From contig WIUZ02000001.1 of NCBI GenBank assembly GCA_015956445.1, forward strand, positions 2,418,001-2,482,000: a stretch of DNA of 64,000 nt. Reading direction: 5' to 3'. Source of the DNA: Thelephora terrestris. Lineage: Eukaryota > Basidiomycota > Agaricomycetes > Thelephorales > Thelephoraceae. The position numbers were made by a program, and so were the translations under genes. Each line of letters starts with the position of its first letter. The first letter of the stretch is position 1. Of the stretch, positions 10,261 through 22,091 are shown in pieces. The notes under the pieces are model-generated. The model saw nothing but the letters and a program-made list of their open reading frames with translations. It did not search any database and was not told the DNA's origin.

Positions 10261-13200
10261 TCATCTAGATTCCAATTCGCGAGCAGCTTTCTGTGCGTTA
10301 TAACGACGCGCGACCGAAGATGCTACCAACGTGACGTCTCTGAACTTTCCATGAACCGGGTATTCGTCGCCGCTGGAGCTGGCCTTTAAAGCACAGATAT
10401 CACGAAAGGCAACCCCCACGGCAAACTTTTCTTTCAACGAATACGCGTACGACGCCTTAATCTCTTTCACCATCCTCGAACCGCGCGGCAGAGAGTAAAG
10501 GTCTGGTATTGATTCCGGAGGGGGCCCTGCCGCGAATCCCTTCTTGATTTCCGAGACAGCTGAACCATGCTGCTCCTTGGCACTCGCTCGATCCTTCGAG
10601 TTCGAACTGGCGGGAGCCCGGGAGAAGCGACCTAATTTGCTCCACTCAGACCTGTATTTCCGGACGTGCTTCATCAAAATCTCCAATTGTTCGGAATATG
10701 GAGGGTTTGTGAAGGCTGCCATTGCCTCCTCGTAGGGCCGAAGGATGTCAGGGTCGTTGGATGTACTGGGGGTCCTTAACCTCAAGTTCTCCTTGTGGTC
10801 TTTCCAGATCTTCTTGCCGTGATCCAGGAGGGCGTCCAGTACGAATTTCCCAAGGCCAGGCTGGCGAGTGAGCTGAGGTCCCTCCCTCGAGTCGTCGTCC
10901 TCTTTCGACAATGATTCCGGGAGCCTCTTGTTGTACTTCCTCATGTCGTCCTTGAACACATCATCTCTCACTTGAAGGCCGGTCTTCGATGAATCGAGGC
11001 AGGTGTTCGACCTTTCGGACGGCTCAGCCACATAGAACATACGAGACAAAGCGCAGGACTTACATGTGAGCAAGTCTCACTGTTTCCGGGTGCGCATAAC
11101 CCCTCTGATAAAGCGAAGCATTGTGCATGTTCGAGTAGATACCCGTCAAGGGCTCGCTCAGCAAACTGTCGACGAAAATGCGGCGCATCTCCCGCTCGGC
11201 CTCTGATTCCTCCATCGCGGAAATTTTGGTGGAAAACGAATCCACTCGTTCGATCTCTCTCTCAAAGTTTTCCGAAATGAAGTCCTTGGGTACGGACGTC
11301 AACTCCGGTTGCTGGAAAGCCAGGACGATTTCCGGTTTCCACGTTAACATGGCGGTATCTGCGGTCCTGTGGGTTAGAAAGGTTAAGATCGATGAGAGGA
11401 CGACGCTAACCTCCGTCGTAATCTTTGTTTACAAGTGTATTAGCATTCGTCCGTTGCGTAAAATAGGTATAAGGACAAACCTCCTCCGGCGAGTTTGCTC
11501 GCCAAGGATTGCTCCCCTTTGACCGAACACACGATTACGTTCCGATACTGTCGATAAACGTCATGATATTTGTCCACCGCCGTAACACGCTGCATGTCAG
11601 AAGGGAGCATGGTAGGGTTTCGGTTGATCTGTTGGCATACCACGAGATGAGAGGTCGGACAAATCGTATGCGAGCACGACGCACCAGAACGGGTCCCGTC
11701 ACAGTGTCAGATTTCACCCCTCCCGCCGTGTCCTCCACTATGTTCTGGTGGGCCCGGAAGTAGATTTCGTCGGGTTCAAGTATCCCGAAGGGGTCTAGAA
11801 TCGTTGTCAGAAACGCATCTTCGGATACATGGAAATTTTAAGGTACCGGGTACGATGAACGCTTCACAGCTTTGTAGGATTGGTATCTTGCAGTCGTAAA
11901 CGTAGTCTTGGATCACTTTCAGGATAAACTGCTTCAGAATCTCAAACAACTCTTCAGACCCAAGGGGATGGAATCCGGCGGTGAGCATGTCGTAGATCTT
12001 CTCCGCCAATGGCATCTGTGGATCGGATGACCTGTCACTGTCCAAGGTCTCCACGAAGGCGATATCCGATGACTGTGAGAGAGGGACATCTTCGATCTCA
12101 CGCCCTCGGAGTCCCTGGATCCGAGCCATGGTCCCGGCCTTCCTTGCTGCCCGTGTCCCAGAGACACCCCCGATTCTCATCACGTTGGAGAGGAGGAACT
12201 CCATAGACTCTTCGCCTTCCCATATGGTCAGGTCCTCAAAGTCCTGTTGAACCGCAGCTTCGAGCAACTCGGCGAAAACGGAAGTGGGCACCCCATTAGA
12301 TGAGAGGTTGACGATGGTTTGTTTGTTTAACCGGGAGGGGAAAACAAGGCGCGCAGGAGCGACAAAATCGAAGATGTAATAGGCCCTTGACATTCCACCA
12401 TCGTGTCCAGAGGTGTCATGGGTTATCTTTTTCTGAGAGCCGCGTATCCAGACTTTGGCCGGGCTGTCGTCGGGAAGTTGGTGGTCCGGGTGAAGCAGCC
12501 AAACACCCTTAGATCCTCCAAGGCGGCCTTGTACAGCACAGCAGAGTTCGGATTGGCCACAATATTGCGCGATGAGATCCAACGCCTTTCTATTCATGAA
12601 CCCGCAGCCATCCGCGATGAGTTCACCCTCGCGAGGTCGAATGTCCGTCCTCTCCGCCCCAAAAGGATCTAGATTGCCTCGATAAGTTTGTGTATGGGAG
12701 AACCGGACAGAAACGTACACGTGTCACAGACGAACTCGACGTTACTGGGGTCAAATTCCACAACGGGGACAGAGGGTGAGAGGCCCAAGTCGAATCGGGT
12801 GATCCACTTGGAGATGGGCTAGATGGATCGCTTCAGTTGGACACACGTAATAACGTTCGTGGAACAGACCTGGTTACCGTTCAGTTCTATCGGATTGTGC
12901 CATCTCACAAACCCTCGGAAAGTAAGTCGAGACTGATCACCTTCGGATATCTTCGGATGACGGTCCACGTCCTCGTTTACTTCGACAAGAAACACTTTCC
13001 CGCCTTTTCCGCTCTTGGAAACCCTCTGACGGAGTGCAACGAACACCCTTCCGCAAAGGACAAATTTCTGTGCCAAAAAAGTGCGGAGACGGTTTTTTTT
13101 TAGGCTTGCAGGGATAGACAAACGGATCATTCTCCTGCTCCCCAGAAATCTTGCAAATCGTGTGGGATTCTTGATGTAGATTGGGGCATCCAAACAGATT

Positions 13201-14074
13201 TTGAACCCTCCGGTGACTTCACTGAGATGCGCACATTGGGAGATCCTGCCACCGTACCAATCTTCTGAGGGACCACGGTGCCAGGGTGCCCAATCCCCGT
13301 AGACCCCCAACCCCCGCCTCGATTCATGGCCCTCGACGATCGCCTCCTGCTCCCTGTCGTACTCGGCCCTTTGTGATGTGTCAGAGATTGGGGGCGGAAA
13401 TACGTAAACCAGACGCACCACACAATATCATCAACGGGTTCCAGGCGCTGAGTCCGAGGGATCAGATTGGCGACCTTCGGAGCAGCCTCAGCGTTGAGGC
13501 CAACAAGCAGTCTCAAGTCCACGGCTGTCACATTGTCCCAGGTCCAGTGGCCACAAGACTCGCCTCGCGCGAGTTCCCATTGCACTCCCCATGGTATATC
13601 CAAACGATCTAACTCCCCTTGGATCGGAGGATGGTGTGATATAATGAATTCTCCGTTTGATGGCATCGATGTACCAGGAGACTGCCGCGCCGCTGGAGAT
13701 ACACAGATCAGGTCATTACGTTACCACATGGCATAGAGTGTGCCTACCTTGGGATTGGGACTGTCGCGATGGTGGATAGAATGCGGCAGTCATCGTTCTC
13801 ACGGACGAACAAGACGAAGAGCCAGCTTTCCCGCTGCTTCTCCTTTCGTTGTCATGAGTATGGTTTGTAGAAGAAGGGCCACCCCCTGCTGTGGGCTGTC
13901 CGCGCTGACCAGCCTGGGCTGCCTTCGTTAACTCGGCAATTGTTAGCTGGTCGATGGCACCTAGTGTAACCGGATCCTCCCAAAAGCCGGAATCGTCACC
14001 CCAAAGCTGCCAAACGAGATCATCAGAAGGCGATTCGAGATGGACACTGAATGAAAGTCACTCACATCGCTCAT
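10261..14074 (-). CDS. RNA-dependent RNA polymerase, QDE-1/RDR family (RNAi)
   Basis: Cellular RdRP that makes double-stranded RNA for small-RNA silencing. Start at 14074: MSD, a short intron, then LWGDDSGFWEDPVTLGAIDQ and a disordered Ser-rich N-terminal region. Family blocks follow: RFLGSRRMIRLSIP with KNRLRTFLAQKFVLCGR near 13050-13150; DGCGFMNRKALDLIA near 12600; VQGRLGGSKGVWLLHPD near 12500; SDMQRVTAVD and SLASKLAGG near 11500-11600. The catalytic DYDGD is assembled from three exons, the middle one only 12 nt (11411-11422), then TAMLTWKPEIVLAFQQP. The C terminus is mostly helical and ends at 10261. About 1,100 residues, normal for the family; no key residue is missing. Exact joins near 13.4 kb are uncertain. 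Confidence 0.92.
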
Positions 14075-14236
14075 CGATGTGGCGGTTAGTGGTCAAGAAG
14101 CTGTCGGGCACGGCTCACTCCGTAGTGATTCATGTAGGGGTGGCCGAGTGTGGCTGAATGATTTGTATAAGATGCCGTGTATTTGAGGGACATTGATGAT
14201 TGTGGTAACCGCCAAGGGTTAGCTCAACCCACAACC
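14075..14236. promoter_or_regulatory. Short bidirectional promoter region (RdRP / 2OG oxygenase)
   Basis: Only 162 bp separate the divergent start codons of the RdRP (left) and the oxygenase (right), so both promoters must lie here or overlap the neighbouring 5' exons. I see no clear TATA box. Confidence 0.55.
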
Positions 14237-15148
14237 ATGCCCAAACATAGGACAACGCCCACGACTATTAACCCCGTTCGCACGGGCCCGGGGGAAAAGG
14301 CGAAAGCAGGACGAATCCCACCCGCCGATGCGAAGTTCCCCGAACTATCAACAAAGAAACGCCTCGAATGTCGTGTCTTGTTGGAAGACCAGATTCTGCT
14401 CATAGACGTGCGTGCGGAGTTGCAGAGGGGACGTGACACGCGACTGTCTGAGCTGTGGCTTTTCAGAACTTATTCTCTGTCGATGAGTGCAAACGATTCG
14501 TCAAATTCATCGACGAACTGCCCTTGGAACTCACGCCTCCCAAGAAGAGAGGGGAGGCGGAGCGAGTGAACCGTAAGCGGTGGAACCGAGATTCTCCCAC
14601 CTTGATCTTTCTGAAGCAAAGGGCGGGCACAGATAGGATTTCCGTAGCCTCTCCAGATTTTGCGGCCCGGCTATTCGACGTGATTGGCCCGCACTTGCCC
14701 AACTTCCCATACCCCGCATCTGTGGCGACCAAAGCGAGGGCTACTGCTCGTGCTGGCGATTCACTGAACTCAAATATCCGCTTGTACAAGTACACGCCGA
14801 ACCAGCACTTTGGGCCACATTACGACGACTCTGTTGTTGATCCGTGTGGGAGTGGGTCGAGGTCGGAGTGGACTTTGCTCATCTACTTGACTGGTGTCGA
14901 GGATGGAGTAAAAGGGGGAGAAACGATTTTCTATCTGGACAACAAGATGAAGAAACAGGTCAAGGCTCCACTCAATCGGGGAACTGCGCTCCTCCATAGG
15001 TGAGGGTTCTGGAGTCATCCTGCCGTTTTAGCACTGACCAATCCAATCTGGTGACAGACACGGGCACGAGTGTTTACTTCACGAGGGCTCAAGGGTGGAG
15101 AGTGGGACGAAATATATCCTACGCTCTGACGTTATGTTTGTAAATTGA
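14237..15148 (+). CDS. Prolyl 4-hydroxylase-like 2OG-Fe(II) oxygenase
   Basis: Small non-haem iron dioxygenase of the P4Hc type, about 260 residues, three exons. Exon 1 (MPKHRTTPTTINPV...) is basic and ends LLEDQILLID. After a short intron the catalytic domain begins NLFSVDECKRFVKFIDELP. Iron ligands are HYDD (HxD) at about 14818-14830 and the distal His in RHGHECLLHEG just after the last intron. The 2OG-binding basic residue is in SGTKYILRSDVMF. SEWTLLIYLTGVEDGVKGG is the usual strand before the loop GGETIFY. Substrate is unknown; no signal peptide, so probably cytosolic or nuclear. Expression may be coupled to the RdRP through the shared upstream region. Confidence 0.88.
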
Positions 15149-15239
15149 TTGCACGTTCCATCCGTGGAGGTCGAGATGAGTTTCAATCGTGAGAATTTCG
15201 CCAAGTTCTCACATTCGCTACACCATCATCGTGGATGGA

Positions 15240-15893
15240 ATGCACCAGCCGCTGCCTGAGGTATACCCGGAATACTGCGTCGTAGAACATGCCCAAGGTG
15301 GACGTGAATTCAGGGTTGAGAGCAAAGGCTACTTTCAGTCGCAAAGGGCCCCTGCGCGCAATTACACTGGTTTAATTGACTATGTGCTTGCGCTGATAGT
15401 TCCCATCTTGGGAGCGGTCGCGTGGCAGATGGTTTGTTATACTTCTGGTATGCCCAAGGGTCTCTCTACTGAAACCATTCTTAGCCTCGTCGTTGGATCC
15501 TGATACTTTGCATTCTCATATGCCTGATCCCATTCGGATATCGGAAGGCAACGCAAGTACTTTGGGGTGATTGCTCCCTTTTTCTTCACGCACCGAATCC
15601 TGAATAGCAGTGATCTTGGATTCACAGAATCTGTAATCGTGTTGCCTTCCAAGGACTTACAATTGGAGGTCCACAGAGGCCCGCTCGGTCGGTCTATGTT
15701 CGTTGAACGACGGGTAATCTCTGCCTCCACGATCTCAGCAATCATCATAAATGAAGCCCTACATGGCTGGAACGTCCGCTTTTACCTTGCTGTCTTGACC
15801 AAGGTAGACGAAAATCAATCAATGCACGTCTTGTACGAGGTAAAGGCAAACCCTTCCCCGCGTACTCGTCAACTCCAGCTAAAGACCTCCTGA
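15240..15893 (+). CDS. GPI15: GPI-GlcNAc transferase subunit PIG-H / Gpi15
   Basis: Subunit of the ER complex that adds GlcNAc to phosphatidylinositol, the first step of GPI-anchor synthesis. Start ATG at 15240 (MHQPLPEVYPEYCVVEH). A hydrophobic hairpin follows (DYVLALIVPILGAVAWQM), then two likely introns around 15450-15500 and 15560-15630. The PIG-H domain then reads SVIVLPSKDLQLEVHRGP, VERRVISASTISAIIINEAL and HGWNVRFYLAVLTK, and ends near 15891. The domain pattern (E-x-hRG, INEALHGW, YYLA-like) is characteristic. The splice path between hairpin and domain is my best reading and could be wrong by one intron. Confidence 0.8.
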
Positions 15894-16114
15894 ACAGAAC
15901 CAACTCCCTCGAATGCCCGTCCTCCGTGATGTACATCACAATCTCCAAACGTTATTATATAATAAATCGTAATTAGAGGACGGGGAAGGTATGTAGTTCG
16001 TAGGGTGGCATGAGATGAAGTGAGTCGGAATCAGAATGCGAACTCGTCCCTTAAGAGTCCCGATTTAATCTACAAGATGGTGGATTGAGCAATGTGGAAA
16101 CGTCTACAGAACGA
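15894..16114. other. Convergent 3' intergenic region
   Basis: Short AT-richer stretch between the ends of the PIG-H gene and the TBC gene, with the polyadenylation-like AATAAA at about 15960. Nothing coding is seen. Confidence 0.5.
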
Positions 16115-19100
16115 TTAAACACGATGCCCTTCCTCGCTCTCGTATGCACTGAGCAAATCGTCGTAACCCTCATCGTCACCCTCTATTGAAGAACTCTCTC
16201 GGTTGTGCCTAATGGAGCCCCCAGAGGCTTTACGCATCTCACCGGAAACTTTTCGTGGTCTCGTACCCTCGCGATTCTCACCGGAGGCCTTCCGGGGCCT
16301 CGTCTCCTTTTCACCGGAAAGCTTTCGCGGACGTCTGGGTGATCGCGGTGACCGCGTCGGAGAGGAGGAAGGGAACGCGACTTCGAAGTCGGAAGCTCTG
16401 GGAGTTGGAGCCTCTTCCACGACACGAGGCCATTCCGGCAGTTGAAGTGTATTCGGGCTGGTTCCAGTCGTTCGTTCGGACGCCCCAGCAGCGGTATGTA
16501 TCCGGGGAAGTTGGCGTCGTGGTTTCACTCGCTGGCTGAGCTTGATACGAGCACCAATTTTTGAGGCTTCAGAAATGGTCGCTCCAGGTTCTTGGTCAAT
16601 GGTGGAGCGCGTCTTCTTCCGAAGAGAAGATCGAATGTTTCCATCCAACACATCCCTGAGCATGAGGGACCCTCGCTGCGGTTCTACGTCTTGCACGTGG
16701 ACCGCTTCAGAGACGGGTGTAACAAAATTCAAAAGGGTCTCGCGAGGAGAGGAATGTATCGGGGAAGGTGGATTCACGTGTTCTTCCTCAGGAATTGACG
16801 GTTGGGTTTCGGCTCCAACAATCGGTTTCGGTTCCTCGGACAGTTTTCCAAGATGATCGCTCCTTTCTGACGAGGTGGAATCTGGACGTGAGCGGCTGAT
16901 TTTGGCCGCTATGGCAGCGGGAGACATTTTGCCGGTCCCGCGCCTGAGGGGAACAACCCGGCTCTTGCTCGTGTCCGAATCCCAGCTGAGGCTCTCCGTA
17001 CGGCGTTTGGACCTGTAGTCTGTCGGTGAGAGAGAGGAAGTGGAGGACACCGAATCGCGAGCGATGTGACCCCAAATCTTCTTGCCTTCGTCCGCGGGCG
17101 GGATCACGTTCGATGTGGAGAGTAGTAAAGGCTTGGGGCCGCCGGAGATAGATCGCCCTGAACCTGTACTACTCACGCTGAGTTCCGACACGGCAGATAA
17201 TGTAGGACTCGCAGGGGTCGATGAGACCTTAGAGGTGTCGAGAAAGATGCTCTCCCGTGGCGGACGGAAGTGGGAAGGACGAGGCGGAGGTGTATAGGTT
17301 GGATCGGCGTCGGAGAACGAATGCTTCCGTGAAAAGTAAGAGCCCTCGCTCTGTACAGAGTACTTGCGGATGTGAGAGACGTCGCTTGTGGATTGAGCCT
17401 TGCTTTGCTCCAGATGATCGTGGGTCTCCTCTGGTGATCCGCGTTTATGCCATGCATCCAGGGCCATCACCCTTAGATTGGTGCTGGCTTTGGACAACTT
17501 GGCGGCGGTGTCAGAGTCCCGAAGCTTCTCAGCGTAATTCCAAAGATTCGTTCCAATTGCCAGGGGCTCCGGGGTGCCCACTCGCGAACCGAGCACCAGG
17601 GGGGATAGTGGGCCTGGCGAGAAAGGTTGCGCAAGAAGCTGGGGGGACGGAGGGAACGGATAACGGGGGGAACCAGACGCAGAAGGTGTTGTGGGTGATG
17701 TCGGCTCATCCATCGCACTCTGATTTGTTATCCCTCGCCAAACAGTGTTAGCGATTCGGGAGGTAAGTACTGAGGGGCCCGCGGTGAAGTCTGTGATGCC
17801 TGCTAGAAATTCCTGTGGCCGAGCCGACTCATTGGTAACATTAGCTGGCATTGTTACCGCTGACCCCGGCTGGCCGGAAAAACCCCACACCGCCCCGCGA
17901 ATCCTTGCACCTACACCTGTGCTCGGTGTTTGGGCTGCCCTCACTTCTGCTTCACGCCTTGTTGTCAGGTCATCAGCGGCTTGGAGGACGGCTTCCATCC
18001 CTCCAACTACGTTCACAGGGTAATTTTGGAGAAACACCATCCCCTCCATGAACGCCTCACTAAACTCCCCTGGCTGGGACTGTGGACCGGCGTCCCATAG
18101 ACCAGGAGATTTTTGCCCCGAAGCACCAATGTTGGCTATTCTATGAAAGGTTTCTGTCAGCCGAGACTTGCGCTCAGCCGTGCTATGATAGACGCACCGT
18201 TTCAAAGTCCACCTTGACTTTAGGAGCATCCCAGTACATACATCCAAAAGACCGTCCAATTTGGGGTTCGTGTCACGCTCCCTCAAAGGGTAGCTAAAGA
18301 GCACGTCCCACGCCATGAACACACAAGGCAATGGAAGTGTGTGTGTGAGTAGTGGTGCCAGCCACCGACTTCAACAGGTATAAGCCCAAATTCAAAGCAG
18401 GACCGAGGAAACAGCTCACTATGAATAGTGGGGTAAGCTTGGATCGAGTCCCATCGCAAGCTTTTTCGTACTCAGTCGACTGTTAGCTGTCGGAGAGATA
18501 GGTGCAGCTTACTAGATCGGCGTAAAATTCAGAGTCCGCCTGCCACACGCGGTCACCAAGTTTCTTCATCCACAGCGCTCCCTCAGCCTCGTCCTCCAAA
18601 GGAGCAAACTCGCTAATCATAGCCTCGAAAAGCCAGAATGTATCTGCTTCCGCGTGGGCAACATCTTGTGCTTCAATCTCCATATTTAGTGCAGAGTATA
18701 AGGGGACCAAAAGCGATGCAATATAGGGGGACCGATGGGCTGGATTCAGGCATGAGTGAACGTAGAGAAGTCGCACAAGAGCCGACACGTGTCTCCTGCT
18801 TGCGTTTGAGGCAATTCCGAAGGATCTGGAAGCCACAAGTGTGGTTGGTGCCGCTGGTGTCTCCTCAGAGAGATTCTCCGGTGCAGTGACACTAATTTCG
18901 GGGGTTCCGGGGATGTCATCAGCTTCAAGACGTATCTCTGGTGTGGCATTCAAATCACCAACGCTCCCGGAATCATTCTGATTGATGGCGTTGAGTCGTT
19001 GGTCGAGATTATGTGAGAGAGGTATCCGGATTTCTTCTGGAGCATCTTCATCCAATGGACTAATTCCGACCCATTCAGGATCTTCTTCTAAGAAGGCGTA

Positions 19101-19511
19101 TAGGTTGGGAGGAACCCCTGACAACTGCTTCCCCACCTCCATCAAGTTCGCATCCAGAGAAGACAAAGGAGTTGATGGCGCAGGAAGGGAATCAAATGGC
19201 TCCAGGAGGCGTTGTACGAGACTCTAGAGCGGATTCCAGATCAGAGAATGCAAAGGACCTGGCGAAACGAAATGTTACATAGTAGCTCTCACGCTGTTTC
19301 AATGCTTCGGACGCCCATTTGCTCTTGACCAAAGGCAACGAGCCCATAAGAATCCTGATCAGTGCCGTAAGTCCAGGGCCATAACCTAGTCGATTTTAAA
19401 CTGACCTCCAAACTCGCGGTCGCAACCAGGGGGGTTCCAACGGAAGTCCTATAGATTCGACATCCAGTCTCACGGATATGAGAAAGTAACTCTCGGCCAC
19501 GTACCTCGCAT
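16115..19511 (-). CDS. TBC-domain (Rab-GAP-like) protein with long disordered tail
   Basis: The N-terminal half is a TBC domain split by introns: LPLEPPWLRPRVWR, ILMGSLPLVKSKW, KQRESYYVTF, then NLYAFLEEDPEW, HVSALVRLLYVHSCLNPAHR, AEADTFWLFEAMISEF, GLDPSLPHYS and RWLAPLLTHTLPLPCVF then MAWDVLFSYP. These match the fungal TBC order. The Gln-finger site, usually YxQG, reads YIASL here, so GAP activity is doubtful. The C-terminal 600 residues are Ser/Pro/Arg-rich, with short repeats such as RPRKASGE near 16200-16350. The first in-frame ATG is at 19511, but the coding-like frame LSELLDQGVSEIDRTEL continues upstream to about 19576 without an ATG. See the finding on a possible join to IST1. Confidence 0.8.
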
Positions 19512-19607
19512 GCAGAGTTTACGGAGTTCGGTACGGTCTATCTCAGAAACCCCTTGGTCCAAAAGCTCAGAGAGGGCTGTCAACCTTCGAAGATGAGATG
19601 GTGGTTT

Positions 19608-20408
19608 TCATGTGAAAAAAGTCAGAGGATCTAACTTCTCGTGTGATCGCAAACCAGGGATCCACTCAATACCGTATACCTTGGCCACTCTGGAGAGGAA
19701 ATCGTCGAGTATTGCAGCTGACGGAGGACCGGCTAGAACTGCCCGGACCACCTAAGAGAGAGTTGACCGAGGGCACCTGAAGTATGATCACAGCTACGCA
19801 CCCTCGAGGAGACATAACGATCTTTATTCCCGGCTGCTGCGCGGGCGAATTCCTTGCCAAGTCGCTGGATGAGAATTTCACGGGCAGTTTGTAGTTCTTC
19901 GGATAGATGTCAGGAGGTTTCATGTGCGGATCTAAGGCGCATACATACCGCGAATGCCAAGGGTAGGGGCGGCGTAGATGATTCCTGATGCAGCTTCGAC
20001 AAGTGGAGGACTTGGAATCAACCTGATCGTGTCCAATGAATGAGAGGAGTCGAAGACATGACGGGAGTTCAAATACTTTTTCTCGATTTCTGCGAACTGT
20101 TCCAACACAACTCCGAGGTACATCTCCAGTGTTTGGAGGAGGTCTGAATGGATTTCATCTTTGATCACACCTTCAGCTTTTGCGCGAGCTAGTCCGACAT
20201 TCCCTTGGCGTAACAAGGTGGAGATGTCTCCCTTGGTTATTTGTGCCTGAGACTCAAATTTTTCTTGAAGTTGGGCCAACCTCTGCGCAGCTAAACGGAA
20301 CTGAGCCTTAAAAAATGGTAGTGTGACGAAAAGATGAATTTCTTGAAAGCTGCCCTGGTCATTGACACGTACCCTTGCTCTGTTCGGGTCCCAGGACATC
20401 GTTGCCAT
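19608..20408 (-). CDS. IST1: IST1, ESCRT-III-associated regulator
   Basis: Regulator of Vps4 and ESCRT-III at endosomes. Start at 20408 (MATMSWDPNRAR). The first segment up to FKAQFRLAAQRLAQLQE probably contains an intron, since VRVNDQGSFQEIHL does not look like family sequence. Then follow EKFESQAQITKGDISTLLRQ, NVGLARAKAEGVIKDE, LEMYLGVVLEQF, the block EASGIIYAAPTLGIR, an intron, ELQTAREILIQRLGKEFARA, an intron, VVRAVLAGPPSAAILDDFL and ARVAKVYGIEWIPG-like end. If unspliced at its 3' end the frame stops at 19608 after KLDPLTFFT. All helices of the IST1 domain are present; no separate C-terminal MIM tail is seen in this reading. Confidence 0.9.
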
Positions 20409-20770
20409 TGAACTTGACCCTTGGGAATAAACGCAATGGGGGATATGGATGCTTATGTGCTGGACATACGTGTGACGCGCGTACTAACTAAAAGGGCAGA
20501 AATGAATCCTCCGACGTGAGTTGGCTGAGAAGTGATGACAGTCACGTGCACCGTCGCTTCCTTCCCGAATGACAATGCCCGAACGTCGGCACAACTGGGG
20601 ACGGAACCGCCTTTGTTCCCTTGGGCGGGAATTAACGAACAATGCTCGTCTCGCGTGGTCCCCACAATTTCCCTTTGATAAGCCTCGGCGTATTGCTTTC
20701 ACTTCCACCACCACCGCCCTCCCTGGAAGGAGTCTTCTCTTCGGGTTGAGCCCGCTCTCTTTGCTTGAAC
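20409..20770. other. Divergent intergenic region
   Basis: About 360 bp between the IST1 start and the start of the four-helix membrane gene. It should carry both promoters. It is CT-rich just before 20771. No gene seen. Confidence 0.5.
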
Positions 20771-21811
20771 ATGGACCAAAAACCACCAATATCACCGTTA
20801 TTCCTGAAGTTGAGGGCATGTGCATTTGGTGAGTCCTTGTCCGCATGTTTGCAGCCGTCAAAGTCTAAAATATTGACTCTTCACAGGAATCATTCTGCTG
20901 CTCAGCTTTACGTGGATGACCCTCCTCTGCGTAGTGGCTTACACTCGTTTCTCACTTTCCTCTCAACCCGAACGTTCGTATAAACTCCCCCGCCGTTGCA
21001 AACGCCTCTTTTAATTTCCTTCCAGAGACATTCATTGTTGTACTGCTCCTGATTAACCTGCTGACTGTCGTATTGCTTCCCGTCATGTTCGTCGCCTCTA
21101 TCCCATGATCCTGGCCAACTAAAGTGACCACCACGCAGGCTGTTGCTACGATTCAGGGCATGGCTGGATGCCGTGAGGATGCTGTCCTTACTCACCTGCC
21201 ACATCGGTACGGTCTGTCGCACGTACATTCATCTCGCCTTTATTGATATTTCACACCCAAGGTATCGCTGTTGCGTATACCATCTGGGTTCCAAACATGC
21301 CATGTTCGTCATCGAATGGGGACGAGACAGGCGTTTGCGAGCTTGTGAACACCTATACGCTTATCGGAACGTGGATCATCCCAGTACTCCGTGAGTAGCA
21401 CCTATTTCCCGCGCATTTCTATAGTCAACGTGGATCATTATAGTCATCGTGTATTGCTGTTGCCTCGCCCTCATGGTCTACCGTCGGAAGAGGCGCTTTG
21501 CCGCAGAAGCTTTCGGATCGAAGCAGTCAACTAGCAGCCCCAGCCTTGTTTCTGATTCCCAAACTTCGACGACCGCCACCGCACAAAGCAGCGTGTCGCA
21601 AAAGCCTAACCTCATCATAACCGTCCCACCACCACGATCGCACCTGTCCCACATCCCTCCTTCACTCGCCCCCTCTACGCCATCAATTTACTCCTCTCGG
21701 ACGTCGGTATATGCTGGGGTTGCTGACCCAGAGCCCAAATCCGCGTGGTCTGATAATACTCGCAGCTCACGCCTATCCAAGCCAGCGCCGAACTGGGCTT
21801 TCGCATTTTAA
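20771..21811 (+). CDS. Four-helix (MARVEL-like) membrane protein
   Basis: Small multi-exon gene. ATG at 20771 gives MDQKPPISPLFLKLRACAF, an intron, then TM1 (IILLLSFTWMTLLCVVAY). TM2 follows as FIVVLLLINLLTVVLLPV, TM3 around GIAVAYTIWVPNMPC, then a Cys-containing outer loop (CELVNTY), TM4 LIGTWIIPVLLIVYCCC and a basic YRRKRR stop-transfer. The cytosolic tail of about 100 residues is Ser/Thr/Pro-rich. The architecture matches MARVEL-like tetraspan proteins that are numerous in mushrooms; I do not know a function. The ending SRLSKPAPNWAFAF is compact and may be functional. Confidence 0.78.
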
Positions 21812-22091
21812 TGATTTTATTCTGTGTTATAATGACCTGTATGTACTGTTATCTCGTATCCTATTTAGGATTCTGTACAATCGCCCTGTGGACGCGCAAT
21901 GTACCAATTGAACCATTTTGAGTTTGCGACTTGAAGCCAAGCTTGAGTAGCATTCGTGGGAATTATGTCACGGATAGCCGTTCCCCTCAGCGTCACGAAT
22001 CGGGTTACAGACCAACACACCTCGTCTACATGAACATCTCCTACCCCACAAATCCTACCTAGACCTCACGACGATATACTCTGCTGGCGAA
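21812..22091. other. Intergenic
   Basis: About 280 bp between two plus-strand genes. It should hold the terminator of the membrane-protein gene and the promoter of the transporter. Nothing else is seen. Confidence 0.5.

Noticed and set aside
10261-14074. A viral-type RNA polymerase insertion
   Set aside because: The DxDGD motif, LAGGDYDGD context and intron-rich structure mark it as the cellular QDE-1/RDR family.
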